In this document: piece after piece, positions 10,085 to 20,937 of the stretch
Layout: every line of letters starts with the position of its first letter
How positions within the stretch are numbered: the first letter of the stretch is position 1
Assembly (NCBI GenBank): GCA_015061815.1
Contig: SUVW01000009.1
Location: 1 to 64,000 of the forward strand
DNA: 64,000 nucleotides
Source of the DNA: Lentisphaerota bacterium
GTDB taxonomy: Bacteria > Verrucomicrobiota > Lentisphaeria > Victivallales > Victivallaceae
Reading direction: 5' to 3'
Made by a program: the position numbers and the translations under genes
Notes under the pieces: model-generated
What the model was told of the DNA's origin: nothing
The model's input: the letters and a program-made list of their open reading frames with translations, nothing else
Database searches by the model: none

Positions 10085-10903
10085 TTAAAAATCCTCGATG
10101 ACTGATTTCCCACGAAAGAGGGCTTTGCTTACTCCACTTTGTTTCAGGCGGCCCTTGTCTGCAGTTTCCGCGTGACCGTCGGCGTAACTGACATTTACTG
10201 AACTGTCAGTATGTTCTGCGGAAAATGAACGGGTTCCGGTGCAACTGCCGAAAGAACAGTCTACATATACGGTACCGTACATTTTCCCGGAGGCAATATA
10301 TTTTGCCTCTCCGAAAATAATTAACGATGAGGGGTTTTTAACTTTTTTGTAACTCATCCACAGGCAAGTGCCGTTGTCAGATTGAGCCCGGGGAGCCCAA
10401 ATGATGCCCTGAGCATCCCAATCCATATCAGGATTGCTCCATCCCTGATAAAAAACCTGTCCATATTCAAGTCTGCCGAATGTTGCTGCGTATTTGGGAT
10501 AAGTCAACGGCGGATTACTCTGGATCAAGGTCAATTCCGGCTGATTTTGCAAGGTTTGGGTGAAAATATTCGGGCAGCAGAAATTTTCAAGACCGCTGGT
10601 ATATTTTAAGGCATATAATCCTTTCAGAGAGTTGAAACCGCTGATCGCAGTACCATTGATTTTGTATTCATTCTGATAGGAGTTTATTTCCCAATCATTG
10701 TAATCATCCGCATATTGCCGCAAGGTCATACCGTACTGTTTTTGATTGGATAAACATGAGGCACTTCTGCCGCGTTCACGGGCGGAGTTGAGGGCGGGAA
10801 GTAAAATTGCCGCGAGAATGGCAATGATCGCGATAACAACAAGAAGTTCAATAAGAGTAAAGCTGTTAAGCTTCCCGGACAGAGAGTATTTGTGTTTTTT
10901 CAT
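10085..10903 (-). CDS. Prepilin-type N-terminal cleavage/methylation domain protein (pseudopilin-like)
   Basis: [33 protein letters not shown]-terminal [16 protein letters not shown], close to the H-X9-DG motif. Confidence 0.9.
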   Translation of the reverse strand: MKKHKYSLSGKLNSFTLIELLVVIAIIAILAAILLPALNSARERGRSASCLSNQKQYGMTLRQYADDYNDWEINSYQNEYKINGTAISGFNSLKGLYALKYTSGLENFCCPNIFTQTLQNQPELTLIQSNPPLTYPKYAATFGRLEYGQVFYQGWSNPDMDWDAQGIIWAPRAQSDNGTCLWMSYKKVKNPSSLIIFGEAKYIASGKMYGTVYVDCSFGSCTGTRSFSAEHTDSSVNVSYADGHAETADKGRLKQSGVSKALFRGKSVIEDF

Positions 10904-10993
10904 TTCTTTTCCTTTTTACTTTTTAGTTAGTGTTAGAGTTTTTCCAATCTCAAGACTTGAAAATATTTTCCCAATGCCTCCTTTCCTCCTTTA

Positions 10994-12016
10994 TTATAAT
11001 TTGAATTCTCTTTGATAGTGTATTTCATAACCGTTTTCAGTAAATTTTATCGGAAGCCAGAAGTAACGGCTGTCAATAAAATCCTGCGCATTCCACAAAT
11101 CAAACATCGCCACATAGGTATCTCCGGCCTTGAAAACAGCACTGCTTTGTCCGCCGAAAGTGATTTCAGCTCCGATTCCCCGGCAGGGATTGCCAAGTTC
11201 TGTATATTCGCCCATAATTGAATCTGCCACCGCTGATCTGGCGGCATTCGGAGCCCAGCTGGTGCAGCCGCTGGCCAGCAGATAATAGCGGCCGTTCCGG
11301 CGGAAAATAGCTTCTCCCTCATTCCAGCGGTGCGGCAGTACCCGGACATAACGTCCCGTCCAATAGAGATAATCATCGCTCAATTCGGCAATATGCAAAG
11401 TACTGTTCTGTTCCGAAGCGTAAATGTGGTATGCTTTGCCGTCATCATCCTTAAAGAGATTCATATCCCGTGCCATCTGGCCGGCTGAAAAATCCCGGAC
11501 ATACAGAGGCAGTTTTTTGACCGTATCATTTTCCGCATCATTGGTTTTTTGAGAAACCGGAAAGAGCAGATGTTCTTTGTCCGTTTCCGCAGCATTCAGC
11601 GGCCAAACCGCTGCATTGGGACGCTCGGCACTGATAAATTCAAAAGGACCTGCCGGAGTATCCGCTATCGCCAAACCGCGCTTGGCAATAGCATGAGCCA
11701 GATTGCTGGAGTGAAAATACATCACGAATTTACCGGTCTTTTCACAAAAAATCACTTTGGGCCTTTCAATGCGGCAGCCGGAATGGATCGGGTGGTTCGG
11801 AGTATCGTTTACCTTGAGAACGATCCCGCCGTCATTCCAATCCTGCAGATTTTCAGAATAGTACATGTGTACTCCCTGATAGGCAAGTTTTCCATCCACC
11901 CCGGGCCCCTTGTGTTCACCATACCAGTAGAAAACACCTTTGTGTTCCATAATGCCGCCGCCATGAGCGTTGATATGGCGGCCATTGTTATCCAGCCACA
12001 AATCCTTATTGATCAT
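10994..12016 (-). CDS. Glycoside hydrolase family 43-like protein
   Basis: HINAHGGGIMEHKGVFYWYGEHKG...DMNLFKDDDGKAYHIYASEQNSTLHIAELSDDY: GH43-type beta-propeller signatures. Confidence 0.75.
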   Translation of the reverse strand: MINKDLWLDNNGRHINAHGGGIMEHKGVFYWYGEHKGPGVDGKLAYQGVHMYYSENLQDWNDGGIVLKVNDTPNHPIHSGCRIERPKVIFCEKTGKFVMYFHSSNLAHAIAKRGLAIADTPAGPFEFISAERPNAAVWPLNAAETDKEHLLFPVSQKTNDAENDTVKKLPLYVRDFSAGQMARDMNLFKDDDGKAYHIYASEQNSTLHIAELSDDYLYWTGRYVRVLPHRWNEGEAIFRRNGRYYLLASGCTSWAPNAARSAVADSIMGEYTELGNPCRGIGAEITFGGQSSAVFKAGDTYVAMFDLWNAQDFIDSRYFWLPIKFTENGYEIHYQREFKL

Positions 12017-13248
12017 TTTGCACATGTCCTTTTGGCAATAAGCATTTTTTGTGCCGGTTCCAATTCAACCAGATATATGCCTCTGCGGTCTTCATGCAAA
12101 GCATCCACTGTACAATAACGGTTATCCCGGCTCCAGCGGGGATGCAGATCCACTCTGACATCCGCAGCCGGAGCATCTTTGGGCAGATTCATCATAAATC
12201 TGCCAAGTTCCACCGAATTGCCGTTTTCCGGGTCAATCAGCAGTAATCCCCGGCGGTTCAATTCATCCACCCCTAAACAGCTGTCCGCCAGCAGCCATTG
12301 ACCATCCGGAGAAAAAACCATGTGTGACGGATCCCGCCATGCCGGAGAAATTTCCCGGGCGGTAAACGGGCGGCGGCTTTCATCGAAAACCACCGCAGCA
12401 TTGCCCAGAGCTTCCCAGTCGGCATCGACCAGAATTTCCCGGGGAGTGCGCCCCCAGATCTGATGGGTCACACCGCGATTTCGCCAGTAAACATCCGGCA
12501 GGATGCATTCCGCATCGCCGCCGCCGATCGAGGAAGTATACATATATGTCCGCCATTGCGGATCAGTAACATTATCAATCGTGCGGAAAAGCCACAATAC
12601 CCGGGAACCGTCACAATTGAATATCGCATGATTCAACCAGATATGCCGTCCGTCAATGCCGTATGGTGACGGATGGACCGCCAGCATATCCTTATAAGAA
12701 ACTATCAATTCAGCTTTTCCGGTTTCCAGATCCATGATCCAGATACCATCGGCAGATAAATCTTCCGGATAACGGGATGGACTCAACGGGGCAAGAGCAT
12801 AACTGTAACCGCGCCGGGGAATCCGGCTGAAATTGAGCGAAACCGCTTTTCTGCCATCGGGAGTTATGGCGTAAATCGGACGGTCAAAAGTCCGGACAAT
12901 GCCTTTGCCGATTTCAAAAATCCGTGACACCATACCTTTTTCATCATCATAATCGTTGTAAATAAAACAATTTTCCATAAAAGGCAGAAATAGTGACATG
13001 CACCCCTGCTGATGACACCAAACCCGGGTCGTGACTAAAGCGGTATATTTGCCATCCGGAGTGACAAAACCGATTTCTGCCGGCTCATCAACTTGCGGCA
13101 GACGGTTGATATGAGGAACTTTCAAGGTCAAATGGCGGGAAATTGCATTATCCCATGGATTGCGGTCGTAGTAACCGAAAAAATAATCATAACCATCGTC
13201 CGGCGTAATCTTCCGCCAGTTGAATTTATCGCTGATAACCAGACTCAT
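12013..13248 (-). CDS. WD40/TolB-like beta-propeller protein (oligogalacturonate lyase-like fold possible)
   Basis: Repeated blade-like motifs (FSPDGQWLLADSCLG, WSRDNRYCTVDA, TPDGRKAVSLNFS). Confidence 0.5.
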   Translation of the reverse strand: MSLVISDKFNWRKITPDDGYDYFFGYYDRNPWDNAISRHLTLKVPHINRLPQVDEPAEIGFVTPDGKYTALVTTRVWCHQQGCMSLFLPFMENCFIYNDYDDEKGMVSRIFEIGKGIVRTFDRPIYAITPDGRKAVSLNFSRIPRRGYSYALAPLSPSRYPEDLSADGIWIMDLETGKAELIVSYKDMLAVHPSPYGIDGRHIWLNHAIFNCDGSRVLWLFRTIDNVTDPQWRTYMYTSSIGGGDAECILPDVYWRNRGVTHQIWGRTPREILVDADWEALGNAAVVFDESRRPFTAREISPAWRDPSHMVFSPDGQWLLADSCLGVDELNRRGLLLIDPENGNSVELGRFMMNLPKDAPAADVRVDLHPRWSRDNRYCTVDALHEDRRGIYLVELEPAQKMLIAKRTCAK

Positions 13249-13485
13249 TGCTTAAAACCTTTCTCCTTGAGGCAATTTTCCGTCCTATTACGTTGCGGTT
13301 CTAATATACAACCGGGGGGCTTTTTCCGCAATGTCCATAAAAAAGCATTGTTTGCACTTTTGTCGCATAGTGAAAAAAATATATAAATGCCGCTTGCAAA
13401 GTCGGTCGTTCAAACTATATTTAAATAATGCAAATGATGTAAATGATTGTGTCTTTGCATATTAAAACAATAAAACCGGAGAGAT

Positions 13486-14343
13486 TTGATGCTTATTACT
13501 GATGGAAAAAATATATTAAAAAGCGAATACCGTCATCCGGATATGCCCCGGATAAATGCCCCGTTGAATGTGCGTTCATGTGGCCACTATATTACTTATA
13601 AAGGATGGCATGAACCGCCGAAAACAACAAAATTCTTTGAGTTGTTCTGGGGCATTTCCGGTAAAGGTGAATTTGTTTTTCAAGAAAAAAAATTTATTCT
13701 GGATGCCGGAGATATTTTTTGTTACCGCGCCGGAGATCTTCATGATTTCACGGCATTTTCGGAAAAGTGGGAGTTCTGCTGGTTCACTGTTGATGGAGAA
13801 ACTTCTTTGCAAACGGTTGAAAACTTCGCCCTCATTCCGGAAATACGCCACTCCGGCCCATGTCCGGCGGATATATTCATGCAAATGCAAAAAAATCTGA
13901 TCACTCCGACGGTCAACTGCGCCTTCCGGGCAGGAAGCAATGCTTACGAAATAATATCTCTGGCGATGGCAGGCAATTACAGCAACAGCGGATTACTCAA
14001 TGACTTTCATCAACTGGCAGAAGAACTATCTTCATCTGGAGATATCAGTATCTGTAATATCGCCAAAGCGTTGAATATCCACCGTTCGACTCTTTCCCGG
14101 AAACTGCAGGAGGAGTTTCATCTTTCCCCCCGGGAATATCTGTTGTATCTGCGCTTGCGTAAAGCGTTGGGATTGATCATTTACAGCCGCAACTCATTCA
14201 AGAGCATCGCTTTTGAATGCGGTTTCTCTTCACAACATTATTTTTCCCGCTTTATCCGGGCCAAAACCGGACTGAACCCGACAGAAATCCGCCATCAGGC
14301 GGAAAACGGCGGCGTGGATCTCCGCAAACTGATGGCACAGTGA
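13486..14343 (+). CDS. AraC family transcriptional regulator
   Basis: C-terminal HTH SICNIAKALNIHRSTLSRKLQEEFHLSPREYLLYLRLRKA...IAFECGFSSQHYFSRFIRAKTGLNPTEIR. Confidence 0.9.
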   Translation: MMLITDGKNILKSEYRHPDMPRINAPLNVRSCGHYITYKGWHEPPKTTKFFELFWGISGKGEFVFQEKKFILDAGDIFCYRAGDLHDFTAFSEKWEFCWFTVDGETSLQTVENFALIPEIRHSGPCPADIFMQMQKNLITPTVNCAFRAGSNAYEIISLAMAGNYSNSGLLNDFHQLAEELSSSGDISICNIAKALNIHRSTLSRKLQEEFHLSPREYLLYLRLRKALGLIIYSRNSFKSIAFECGFSSQHYFSRFIRAKTGLNPTEIRHQAENGGVDLRKLMAQ

Positions 14344-14535
14344 AAGTAATTGCATTACGGAAAAATGCAGTGCGAAGTCGGTTCTGACCGCTTCCGGGTG
14401 GTTGACAAATCACAATGTCAGTGATATTTTCTTATGTTTCCGATGATCGTAATCAACGGTTCTTGAATGCAAGTTACACAAAATCCTGGACATTGTCCAC
14501 TTATTTTACTGCTCAAAAATAAAAAGGGATGCAAC

Positions 14536-15549
14536 TCACATTGTTTTAAGGTTTTTCTCCCCTTCTTCATCGGCAAATTTCTGCAACGCTAAAGCCACAG
14601 CAGAACACTTCAAAACCCATGCGGTATCCATATCCGGATCTTTTCCGGCAATATCCCGGAGAAAATAGTCAAGGTAATTTTCTCCAAGATATTTTTCTGC
14701 GGTTATACTACGTGCCTCTTTTTCTCCGTTAAACCAGCAATTTACCGATGGAGAAACCGCATTGAATTCGATCACTCCACCGGTTCCCCAAATGGTGAAA
14801 CGCCAATATTGCGGCATGTTAAAAGCAAAAGAATCCGGTTCTGCATACGAGACATCTCCAATCACTCCGCAACCGTTGCTCAACACCATCATACATTGTG
14901 CCGCATCATAAAAGCTTTCTGATTGAGATCCAAAGGCTCGCCAGGTACGGGCTGAACAGATCCTGTCAATGTCCATCCCGGTCAAATGCCGGATATAATC
15001 CACTGCATGAATGACAATATCATTCAGAGTTCCGCCGTGTTTTCCCGGTTCAAAATACCAGGAAGGGCGCGTTTGTAAATTCAACGGATGCTGTCCGTTG
15101 AATTGAATCTGCGTGATTTTACCAAGCTTGCCGGAATCAATAATTTTTTTAGCCTCAACAAAACTGTCGCTGGTACGCAGATCCAACATTACTCCGATAC
15201 AAAGCCTTTTGCCGACCGCAAGGCGTTTTATTTCATTCAATTCATCAGAAGATGTACACAGCGGCTTGTCACAAATCACATGTTTACCTGCCTGCAATGC
15301 TTTGATGACCACTGCTCCACGTTTACCATAATAATCTCCGACGGCAATAATATCACATGGACAATTACGCAGCATTTCATCGAATCGATTATAAGTCAAC
15401 GTGATATCCGGACGTTTGTACATCAAAGATTCTTCCGGCTTTTCTTCACACACCGCAACGATTTCCATATCGTTGCGGCCGGTTATTGAATCATACAGCG
15501 AAAATATGTGAGCATGCCGCAGACCGGCGAAAGCGACTTTCAGTTTCAT
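14536..15549 (-). CDS. Gfo/Idh/MocA family oxidoreductase
   Basis: MKLKVAFAGLRHAHI...AGKHVICDKPLCTS...GTLNDIVIHAVDYIRHLTG. Confidence 0.85.
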   Translation of the reverse strand: MKLKVAFAGLRHAHIFSLYDSITGRNDMEIVAVCEEKPEESLMYKRPDITLTYNRFDEMLRNCPCDIIAVGDYYGKRGAVVIKALQAGKHVICDKPLCTSSDELNEIKRLAVGKRLCIGVMLDLRTSDSFVEAKKIIDSGKLGKITQIQFNGQHPLNLQTRPSWYFEPGKHGGTLNDIVIHAVDYIRHLTGMDIDRICSARTWRAFGSQSESFYDAAQCMMVLSNGCGVIGDVSYAEPDSFAFNMPQYWRFTIWGTGGVIEFNAVSPSVNCWFNGEKEARSITAEKYLGENYLDYFLRDIAGKDPDMDTAWVLKCSAVALALQKFADEEGEKNLKTM

Positions 15550-15551
15550 AA

Positions 15552-16664
15552 TCAAATTATTCCTTCCGGAACCTTTACTTTTACCGGCAGCGGATTCTGA
15601 CGGCGGCACTCACTTATAACTGCGATCTGCCGGCGGATTTGAGACAGTTTTACTGTCAATGGTGTTCCGGAGGTGATCGCATTGTAAATATCACTATAAT
15701 ATTTCACTCCCCAGTCATCCATATTTTCAACACCTTCTGCAGCCATCCATTTTTCTGAATAAAGCGGCAATTTTTCCATACAGAATATCGGCAGCCGGTT
15801 CTCATCTTCCAGAGTATCTATTTCCAACTTTCTGTCCACAACATCTCCCGGACGGTAATACTTCCATTCAACTGTCCCGGCACCGGCAATCAGAGAACCG
15901 AGAGAGCCGAATACCTGATACTGTGCGGACGGGAACAAAGACTGTTTGGCAACTTCCAGATCAAAAACCGGATGTCCGGCACCTTCCATGACAATTTTAA
16001 CAAAATTATCAGCATCACCATAATTATCTATACAACCGAGTTTGGCCCATATTCTGTCCGGATCGTGATCTCCGAAAATTTCCCACATATCCATCATCTG
16101 ATCTAACGGATGCGGAGCTGTATTCATAAGTTCACCGCCATTAAAATCCTGTATCGTCTGCCAATCCCAACGGCGGCCGAAGCCATTATATGCGATTTTT
16201 ATCATTGCGATTTCGCCCAGCATTCCGGAAAGAATAACATCATATATCTTGCGATATAACGGCCGGAAACGGGATTGTTGAAATACCGCAAAAAATTTTC
16301 CGGTACGTTCTTTTTCCTGTATCACCCGATCGAATTCCGACAGAGAATTGGTCAGAGGTTTTTCGCACACCACATCAAATCCGGCGTGCATTGCTTCAAT
16401 GCTTATATCAATGTGCTTGTGGCTGCGGCTGGCATTTATGATCAACTCTACATTTTTATCCTGAAGCAATTCCCGGTAATCGGCGTAAGTCCGGCATCCC
16501 GGAACAGCTCCCGGATTGGCAGCCTTTACCCGTTCCGGAATCGGATCAGCAACCGCGACGACCTCATAAAGTTCCTGCAGTTTGGGACAACATTCAAATA
16601 AATGGCGGTGAATATCCCGTCCACTGCGCCCCTGACCGATAATCCCGACTTTGATTTTTTTCAT
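15552..16664 (-). CDS. Gfo/Idh/MocA family oxidoreductase
   Basis: MKKIKVGIIGQGRSGRDIHRHLF...AGFDVVCEKPLTNSLSEFD...GGELMNTAPHPLDQMMDM. Confidence 0.9.
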   Translation of the reverse strand: MKKIKVGIIGQGRSGRDIHRHLFECCPKLQELYEVVAVADPIPERVKAANPGAVPGCRTYADYRELLQDKNVELIINASRSHKHIDISIEAMHAGFDVVCEKPLTNSLSEFDRVIQEKERTGKFFAVFQQSRFRPLYRKIYDVILSGMLGEIAMIKIAYNGFGRRWDWQTIQDFNGGELMNTAPHPLDQMMDMWEIFGDHDPDRIWAKLGCIDNYGDADNFVKIVMEGAGHPVFDLEVAKQSLFPSAQYQVFGSLGSLIAGAGTVEWKYYRPGDVVDRKLEIDTLEDENRLPIFCMEKLPLYSEKWMAAEGVENMDDWGVKYYSDIYNAITSGTPLTVKLSQIRRQIAVISECRRQNPLPVKVKVPEGII

Positions 16665-16691
16665 GATAAATTCCTCTTGTATGGTTTTTAA

Positions 16692-18995
16692 TTATTTTTC
16701 AGCAATTTGGTTTTCAAGTTTTTCAAATTTTTCTTTATCAGCCAGAGCGACTTCTCCATCGACCTGCCCGTTATCCAAATTATTGATCTTTTTAACTTTC
16801 AAATCTTTCAGCAATTGTACAAAGTCTTTAAAGCCGCCGATTCCAAACCAAACTGTTGTAATCAATGCAATTACACATGGTATGATCAGGGAACGGATAA
16901 AGAAGAATACTCCCCAATCGTTTTCGTCCCACTGGAAAAAGATGTTCCACACCAGAACCAGAATAAAACAGAATATGAACTCATAAACCAGCGCATATAT
17001 AACCATTGCCCAGGCAATAACTTTGTCGCCTCTGGTATATTCCGGAGTGATTCCAAGCAGTTTTGAAAGAATATTCTTAAACGTCCATTCCAATTTTTCC
17101 ACTTTTTTACCATCTTCACTGTAAATCCCGCGATGAAGCATCCGGTCAAGATTAAATGGTTTGCGTTGAGTCAAAACCGTGAACAAACAAAACATCACCA
17201 GGGTAAAGAACATGGTAATAATCCCCCATTCATAGCTGTTGACCGGGAATTTTACCGGATCCATCTCCCAAACTACGTATGGATTCAACGGTTTGGAAAC
17301 TTTATGCAAAAACGATGACACCGGCTCTACCATGCCATGCCTGTCAAGAAATGGATAAACTGAAGCGGCCCAATTGCGCTGCAGGAAAATACCGCCAAGC
17401 GAAAGCAGCATACCGGAAACCACCGAAGCAAATGCTCCGGAAGCATTACCGAAACGACTGTATAATCCGAAAAGCATTACCGGTGCGCAACCGCCAAGCC
17501 ACATCATGGTCATAATGGTAACAAACAGCTGAATGTAATCCAGCTGCGCCATAAAGAAGCTGCCGGTGAGGAAAAATACGCCAACTCCGATCGAAGTGAT
17601 CCGCAACATCCAAATGTGTTGTCCGGCAGTCGGTGTTTTTTTCCAAAAAGGAAGAATAACATCCTGGGTAAAAGTCAGAGATGCACTGAAAATCCTGGTG
17701 TCATCTGTTGAGATCATCGCCATAATCAACAGCAGACAGAATAATCCGGTCAATATCGGCGGCAGGATCACACGCATCCCGCAGGCAATCATCAACTGAT
17801 GGTAAAGAGTACGGAATTCCTGAAATTTGGCATTCCCCAGAGCTTCACCATTATATTCTTTCAATGCCTCATGGGCAGTATTCAAAAGAGGAGTATCCAA
17901 ATTGTTTTCTTGAGAAAGCGGCTGATCTTTGCCGATCACATGGTCATGCCGGGGCAATGCGGAAATCCGCTGTTTGAAATCATCCCGCTGCCCATCAGAA
18001 ATCAATTCTTCGGCGATATGATTGCTCAAATCATCCCGTATCTCTTTGCCGGTTGCCGCAAAATCAATGTGATTGCAAGAGACAATAATCGCTATCGCCA
18101 CCAACGTATAGAACAAACCATTCAAAGCTCCGCGCCAGGTACTTAAAATACCTGCCATTTTCTGTTCATGCGGAGTTCTGGCTGCAGTAGAATAACCGGC
18201 GCCGATCCAACTGGCCCGGTGTATCACACTGTTAACGACCACAAAAATCATCATGACGATATTAAAATCACGGAAGTTGGAAATATCAAAACTGTTAAGG
18301 AAACTTTCTCCGGGAACCCGGTCAGCCATTACCGGTATAATTTCATTGCTCCAACTGAAGTTGGTCAATATAAAAATCACAAAGACAATCATAAGCGGAA
18401 ACAGCAGCATCCCCTGAAATGCATCGGTGATCATCAAAGAAAGAGTACCTCCGCAGCAAATCAGAAAAACAGCCACTGTCAGACAAAGAACTATGATCAG
18501 GGTAAAAGTTGATATTTCCAGGCCTAATACAGAAAAACGGTGTGGCAGATCCAGAAAATAAATAAAAAATCTGGCAGCGATCGCCGGCATGATCATATTG
18601 GCCATCATCTCGGATATCGAACGCAAAAACGAAGCAAATATCCGGAACGGACGGTTGTAACGCATTTCCAGAAACTGGCCCAAACTCATCGCCCGGGTTT
18701 CGCGGAAACGGTATACACAAAATCCGTACAAACTGATAACAATCGTCAATGGCAGTGTCGCATAGTTCCAGAAAACCAAAGCAAAACCGGTTTTATAGTG
18801 TATTTCCACATAAGAGATGATCCCGATGATTGCCAATGCATTGGCGATCTCACTTGAGGTCAGCATATAACGGCCGGCAACCCTGCCGGCGGAAAGAAAA
18901 TCTGCCACACTGTTGACATATTTCCGCGACCATACACCCAGATAAAAAATAAAACATATTGGAATAATTACAATCAGCCAATCCACCACACTCAT
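16692..18995 (-). CDS. Sodium:solute symporter (SSS) family transporter
   Basis: Multiple TM segments; FYLGVWSRKYVNSVADFLSAGRVAGRYMLTSSEIANALAIIG; LLLIMAMISTDDTRIFSASLTFTQDVI. Confidence 0.85.
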   Translation of the reverse strand: MSVVDWLIVIIPICFIFYLGVWSRKYVNSVADFLSAGRVAGRYMLTSSEIANALAIIGIISYVEIHYKTGFALVFWNYATLPLTIVISLYGFCVYRFRETRAMSLGQFLEMRYNRPFRIFASFLRSISEMMANMIMPAIAARFFIYFLDLPHRFSVLGLEISTFTLIIVLCLTVAVFLICCGGTLSLMITDAFQGMLLFPLMIVFVIFILTNFSWSNEIIPVMADRVPGESFLNSFDISNFRDFNIVMMIFVVVNSVIHRASWIGAGYSTAARTPHEQKMAGILSTWRGALNGLFYTLVAIAIIVSCNHIDFAATGKEIRDDLSNHIAEELISDGQRDDFKQRISALPRHDHVIGKDQPLSQENNLDTPLLNTAHEALKEYNGEALGNAKFQEFRTLYHQLMIACGMRVILPPILTGLFCLLLIMAMISTDDTRIFSASLTFTQDVILPFWKKTPTAGQHIWMLRITSIGVGVFFLTGSFFMAQLDYIQLFVTIMTMMWLGGCAPVMLFGLYSRFGNASGAFASVVSGMLLSLGGIFLQRNWAASVYPFLDRHGMVEPVSSFLHKVSKPLNPYVVWEMDPVKFPVNSYEWGIITMFFTLVMFCLFTVLTQRKPFNLDRMLHRGIYSEDGKKVEKLEWTFKNILSKLLGITPEYTRGDKVIAWAMVIYALVYEFIFCFILVLVWNIFFQWDENDWGVFFFIRSLIIPCVIALITTVWFGIGGFKDFVQLLKDLKVKKINNLDNGQVDGEVALADKEKFEKLENQIAEK

Positions 18996-19031
18996 TTGTC
19001 ACACCTGTATTTGTTTCATTTTCTCAAGTCG

Positions 19032-19880
19032 TTAATTATTAAACCCCAAATATCCTTTACGCAGCCAGTTGCATAATGCAGCGGCTGAAGAAAATCCCAA
19101 TTCCTCTGCAATCACTTTTTGCGGACAATCAAGACGCATCTCATCATAACGCCTCGAACGCAATACGTTGATATATTGTTTTACTGTCATTTTTATGTGT
19201 TTGCGAAAAAGCCTTTGAAAGTGCATCGAACTGAAACCACTCATTTGAGCAAGAAATCCTATATCACAATGTCTGCCGCAATTGGCATCAATATAGGTTC
19301 GCGCCTTCTCTATTGCCTGAATCTGCGGTGTCCAACCGTGTGTTCTCCGGAAGATCTGTTTCAAATCATGCAAAATTGATTCAAACACCAAATTCAAATG
19401 GTTATTGATGCAAAAGAGACCGATCGCCGGTTCAATATCTCCGGAAACCGTACTATCCCAATAATCATTTATCTGCTTGATCGCAGCAATATCTTTGAAT
19501 ATATAGTTGAAGTCAGTTATTTTTTCACCTTTAACATACTCATACCCGCCGCAACAGATGGATGACGGCCGGATCACCATATCCATTGAGTAGTGATCTG
19601 GCACACTTTCCGGTGCTCCACAGTCATGCAACTCACCGTAATTAATCAGAACCAGCGTATTGGGCAGCTGTATATAAACTTTCCCGTTCAAGCTGCGGAA
19701 TGCCTTGCCACTCAACAGCAAAGACACTTTCCGGCAATAAAAACGCTGACTGTGTTCATCACGCCAGATCCTTTCATTTTCCGGCAGAGATACTTCCGGC
19801 ATCTCGGGAGGCATTATAGAAGAAACTATTTTGCGGTTTCTGAAATCCGCCAACACCGATTTTTTTACATCATCCAACAT
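19032..19880 (-). CDS. AraC family transcriptional regulator
   Basis: CDIGFLAQMSGFSSMHFQRLFRKHIKMTVKQYINVLRSRRYDEM HTH; start MLDDVKKSV preceded by ggaggtga. Confidence 0.85.
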   Translation of the reverse strand: MLDDVKKSVLADFRNRKIVSSIMPPEMPEVSLPENERIWRDEHSQRFYCRKVSLLLSGKAFRSLNGKVYIQLPNTLVLINYGELHDCGAPESVPDHYSMDMVIRPSSICCGGYEYVKGEKITDFNYIFKDIAAIKQINDYWDSTVSGDIEPAIGLFCINNHLNLVFESILHDLKQIFRRTHGWTPQIQAIEKARTYIDANCGRHCDIGFLAQMSGFSSMHFQRLFRKHIKMTVKQYINVLRSRRYDEMRLDCPQKVIAEELGFSSAAALCNWLRKGYLGFNN

Positions 19881-20031
19881 AATCACCTCCTGTTTTCTGT
19901 AAAAAATATCACTCTCCCGAATCCGTTCCCGCCGGAGCGGGCATACTTCCGGGGCCGCAGCATAAAACAACTGCGAAAAACAGAAATATCCCGAGATATA
20001 CTTTTTGACATTTTATGCAATTGTATGCATT

Positions 20032-20835
20032 TCAACTTTCTGTCAGAAAACGGCGCATATTGACCATGCTGGCGGCGATTCCCTGTCTTGGAATACCGAT
20101 GCCGCACTCATATTCCAATGTCAGATAACCGCTGTACCCGGCATCTTTCAAAATCCGAAAACATTTTTTACAGTCGATGATTCCCTCGCCGACCGGCACA
20201 GAAACAAAACTGTTGTTGATCACGGCGAAGTCTTTAACATGAACCATACCGGTCACTCCGGCAACTGCTGACACTGCATGTTCAGGAAGTTCTCCGGCAT
20301 GATAAAGATAATTGCCGATGTCACAGTTTGCTTTAAGGAAAGGAGATGCGATCCGTTCGATATAAGATAATTGTTCCCGGGAATCTTTACACAGACAACC
20401 ATGATCTTCAATTGCCATTACCACTCCGCACTGTTCGGCGTGACCGATGCAAGCGGCAATCGCATCTGCAATACCATTGAAGTAATCTGCATACTTCAAG
20501 CCGATCCCTCCCGCAAAAATCCGCAGGCATCCACATCCGAAATATGCCGCCTCGTCCAAGGCGCGTTTTACCATATCGATTTCTTTATCGCTCCGGTTTT
20601 CCGCGACAGCATTTCCGAAGTTATTGCCGCATATATAATTCGGCAATTCAATGCCGCAATCTTCCGCAACTTTTCCAGCCTCTGCCATCTCTTTTTTCCG
20701 GTTATCCCCCCAGAAATACCCCAAATCAATGCCGTCAAACCCGATCCCGGCTGCGGCTTTTATCATATCCGGCACATATCTGTTATCATCGGACACTAAT
20801 GTATGAGCACCATAAACAGCGATCCCGATTTTCAT
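20032..20835 (-). CDS. Sugar phosphate isomerase/epimerase (xylose isomerase-like TIM barrel)
   Basis: GFDGIDLGYFWGDN...LRIFAGGIG...VMAIEDHGCLCKDS...GEGIIDCKKCFRILKDAGYSGYLTLEYECG. Confidence 0.85.
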   Translation of the reverse strand: MKIGIAVYGAHTLVSDDNRYVPDMIKAAAGIGFDGIDLGYFWGDNRKKEMAEAGKVAEDCGIELPNYICGNNFGNAVAENRSDKEIDMVKRALDEAAYFGCGCLRIFAGGIGLKYADYFNGIADAIAACIGHAEQCGVVMAIEDHGCLCKDSREQLSYIERIASPFLKANCDIGNYLYHAGELPEHAVSAVAGVTGMVHVKDFAVINNSFVSVPVGEGIIDCKKCFRILKDAGYSGYLTLEYECGIGIPRQGIAASMVNMRRFLTES

Positions 20836-20937
20836 AATTCACTCCCTGTAAAACACCAATTAACGCAATTTTTTATTTTTTCAAGCCCCGGTGCGGCACT
20901 TTTGTCAGGAACGCACCGGAACTGTCAAACACTGATA

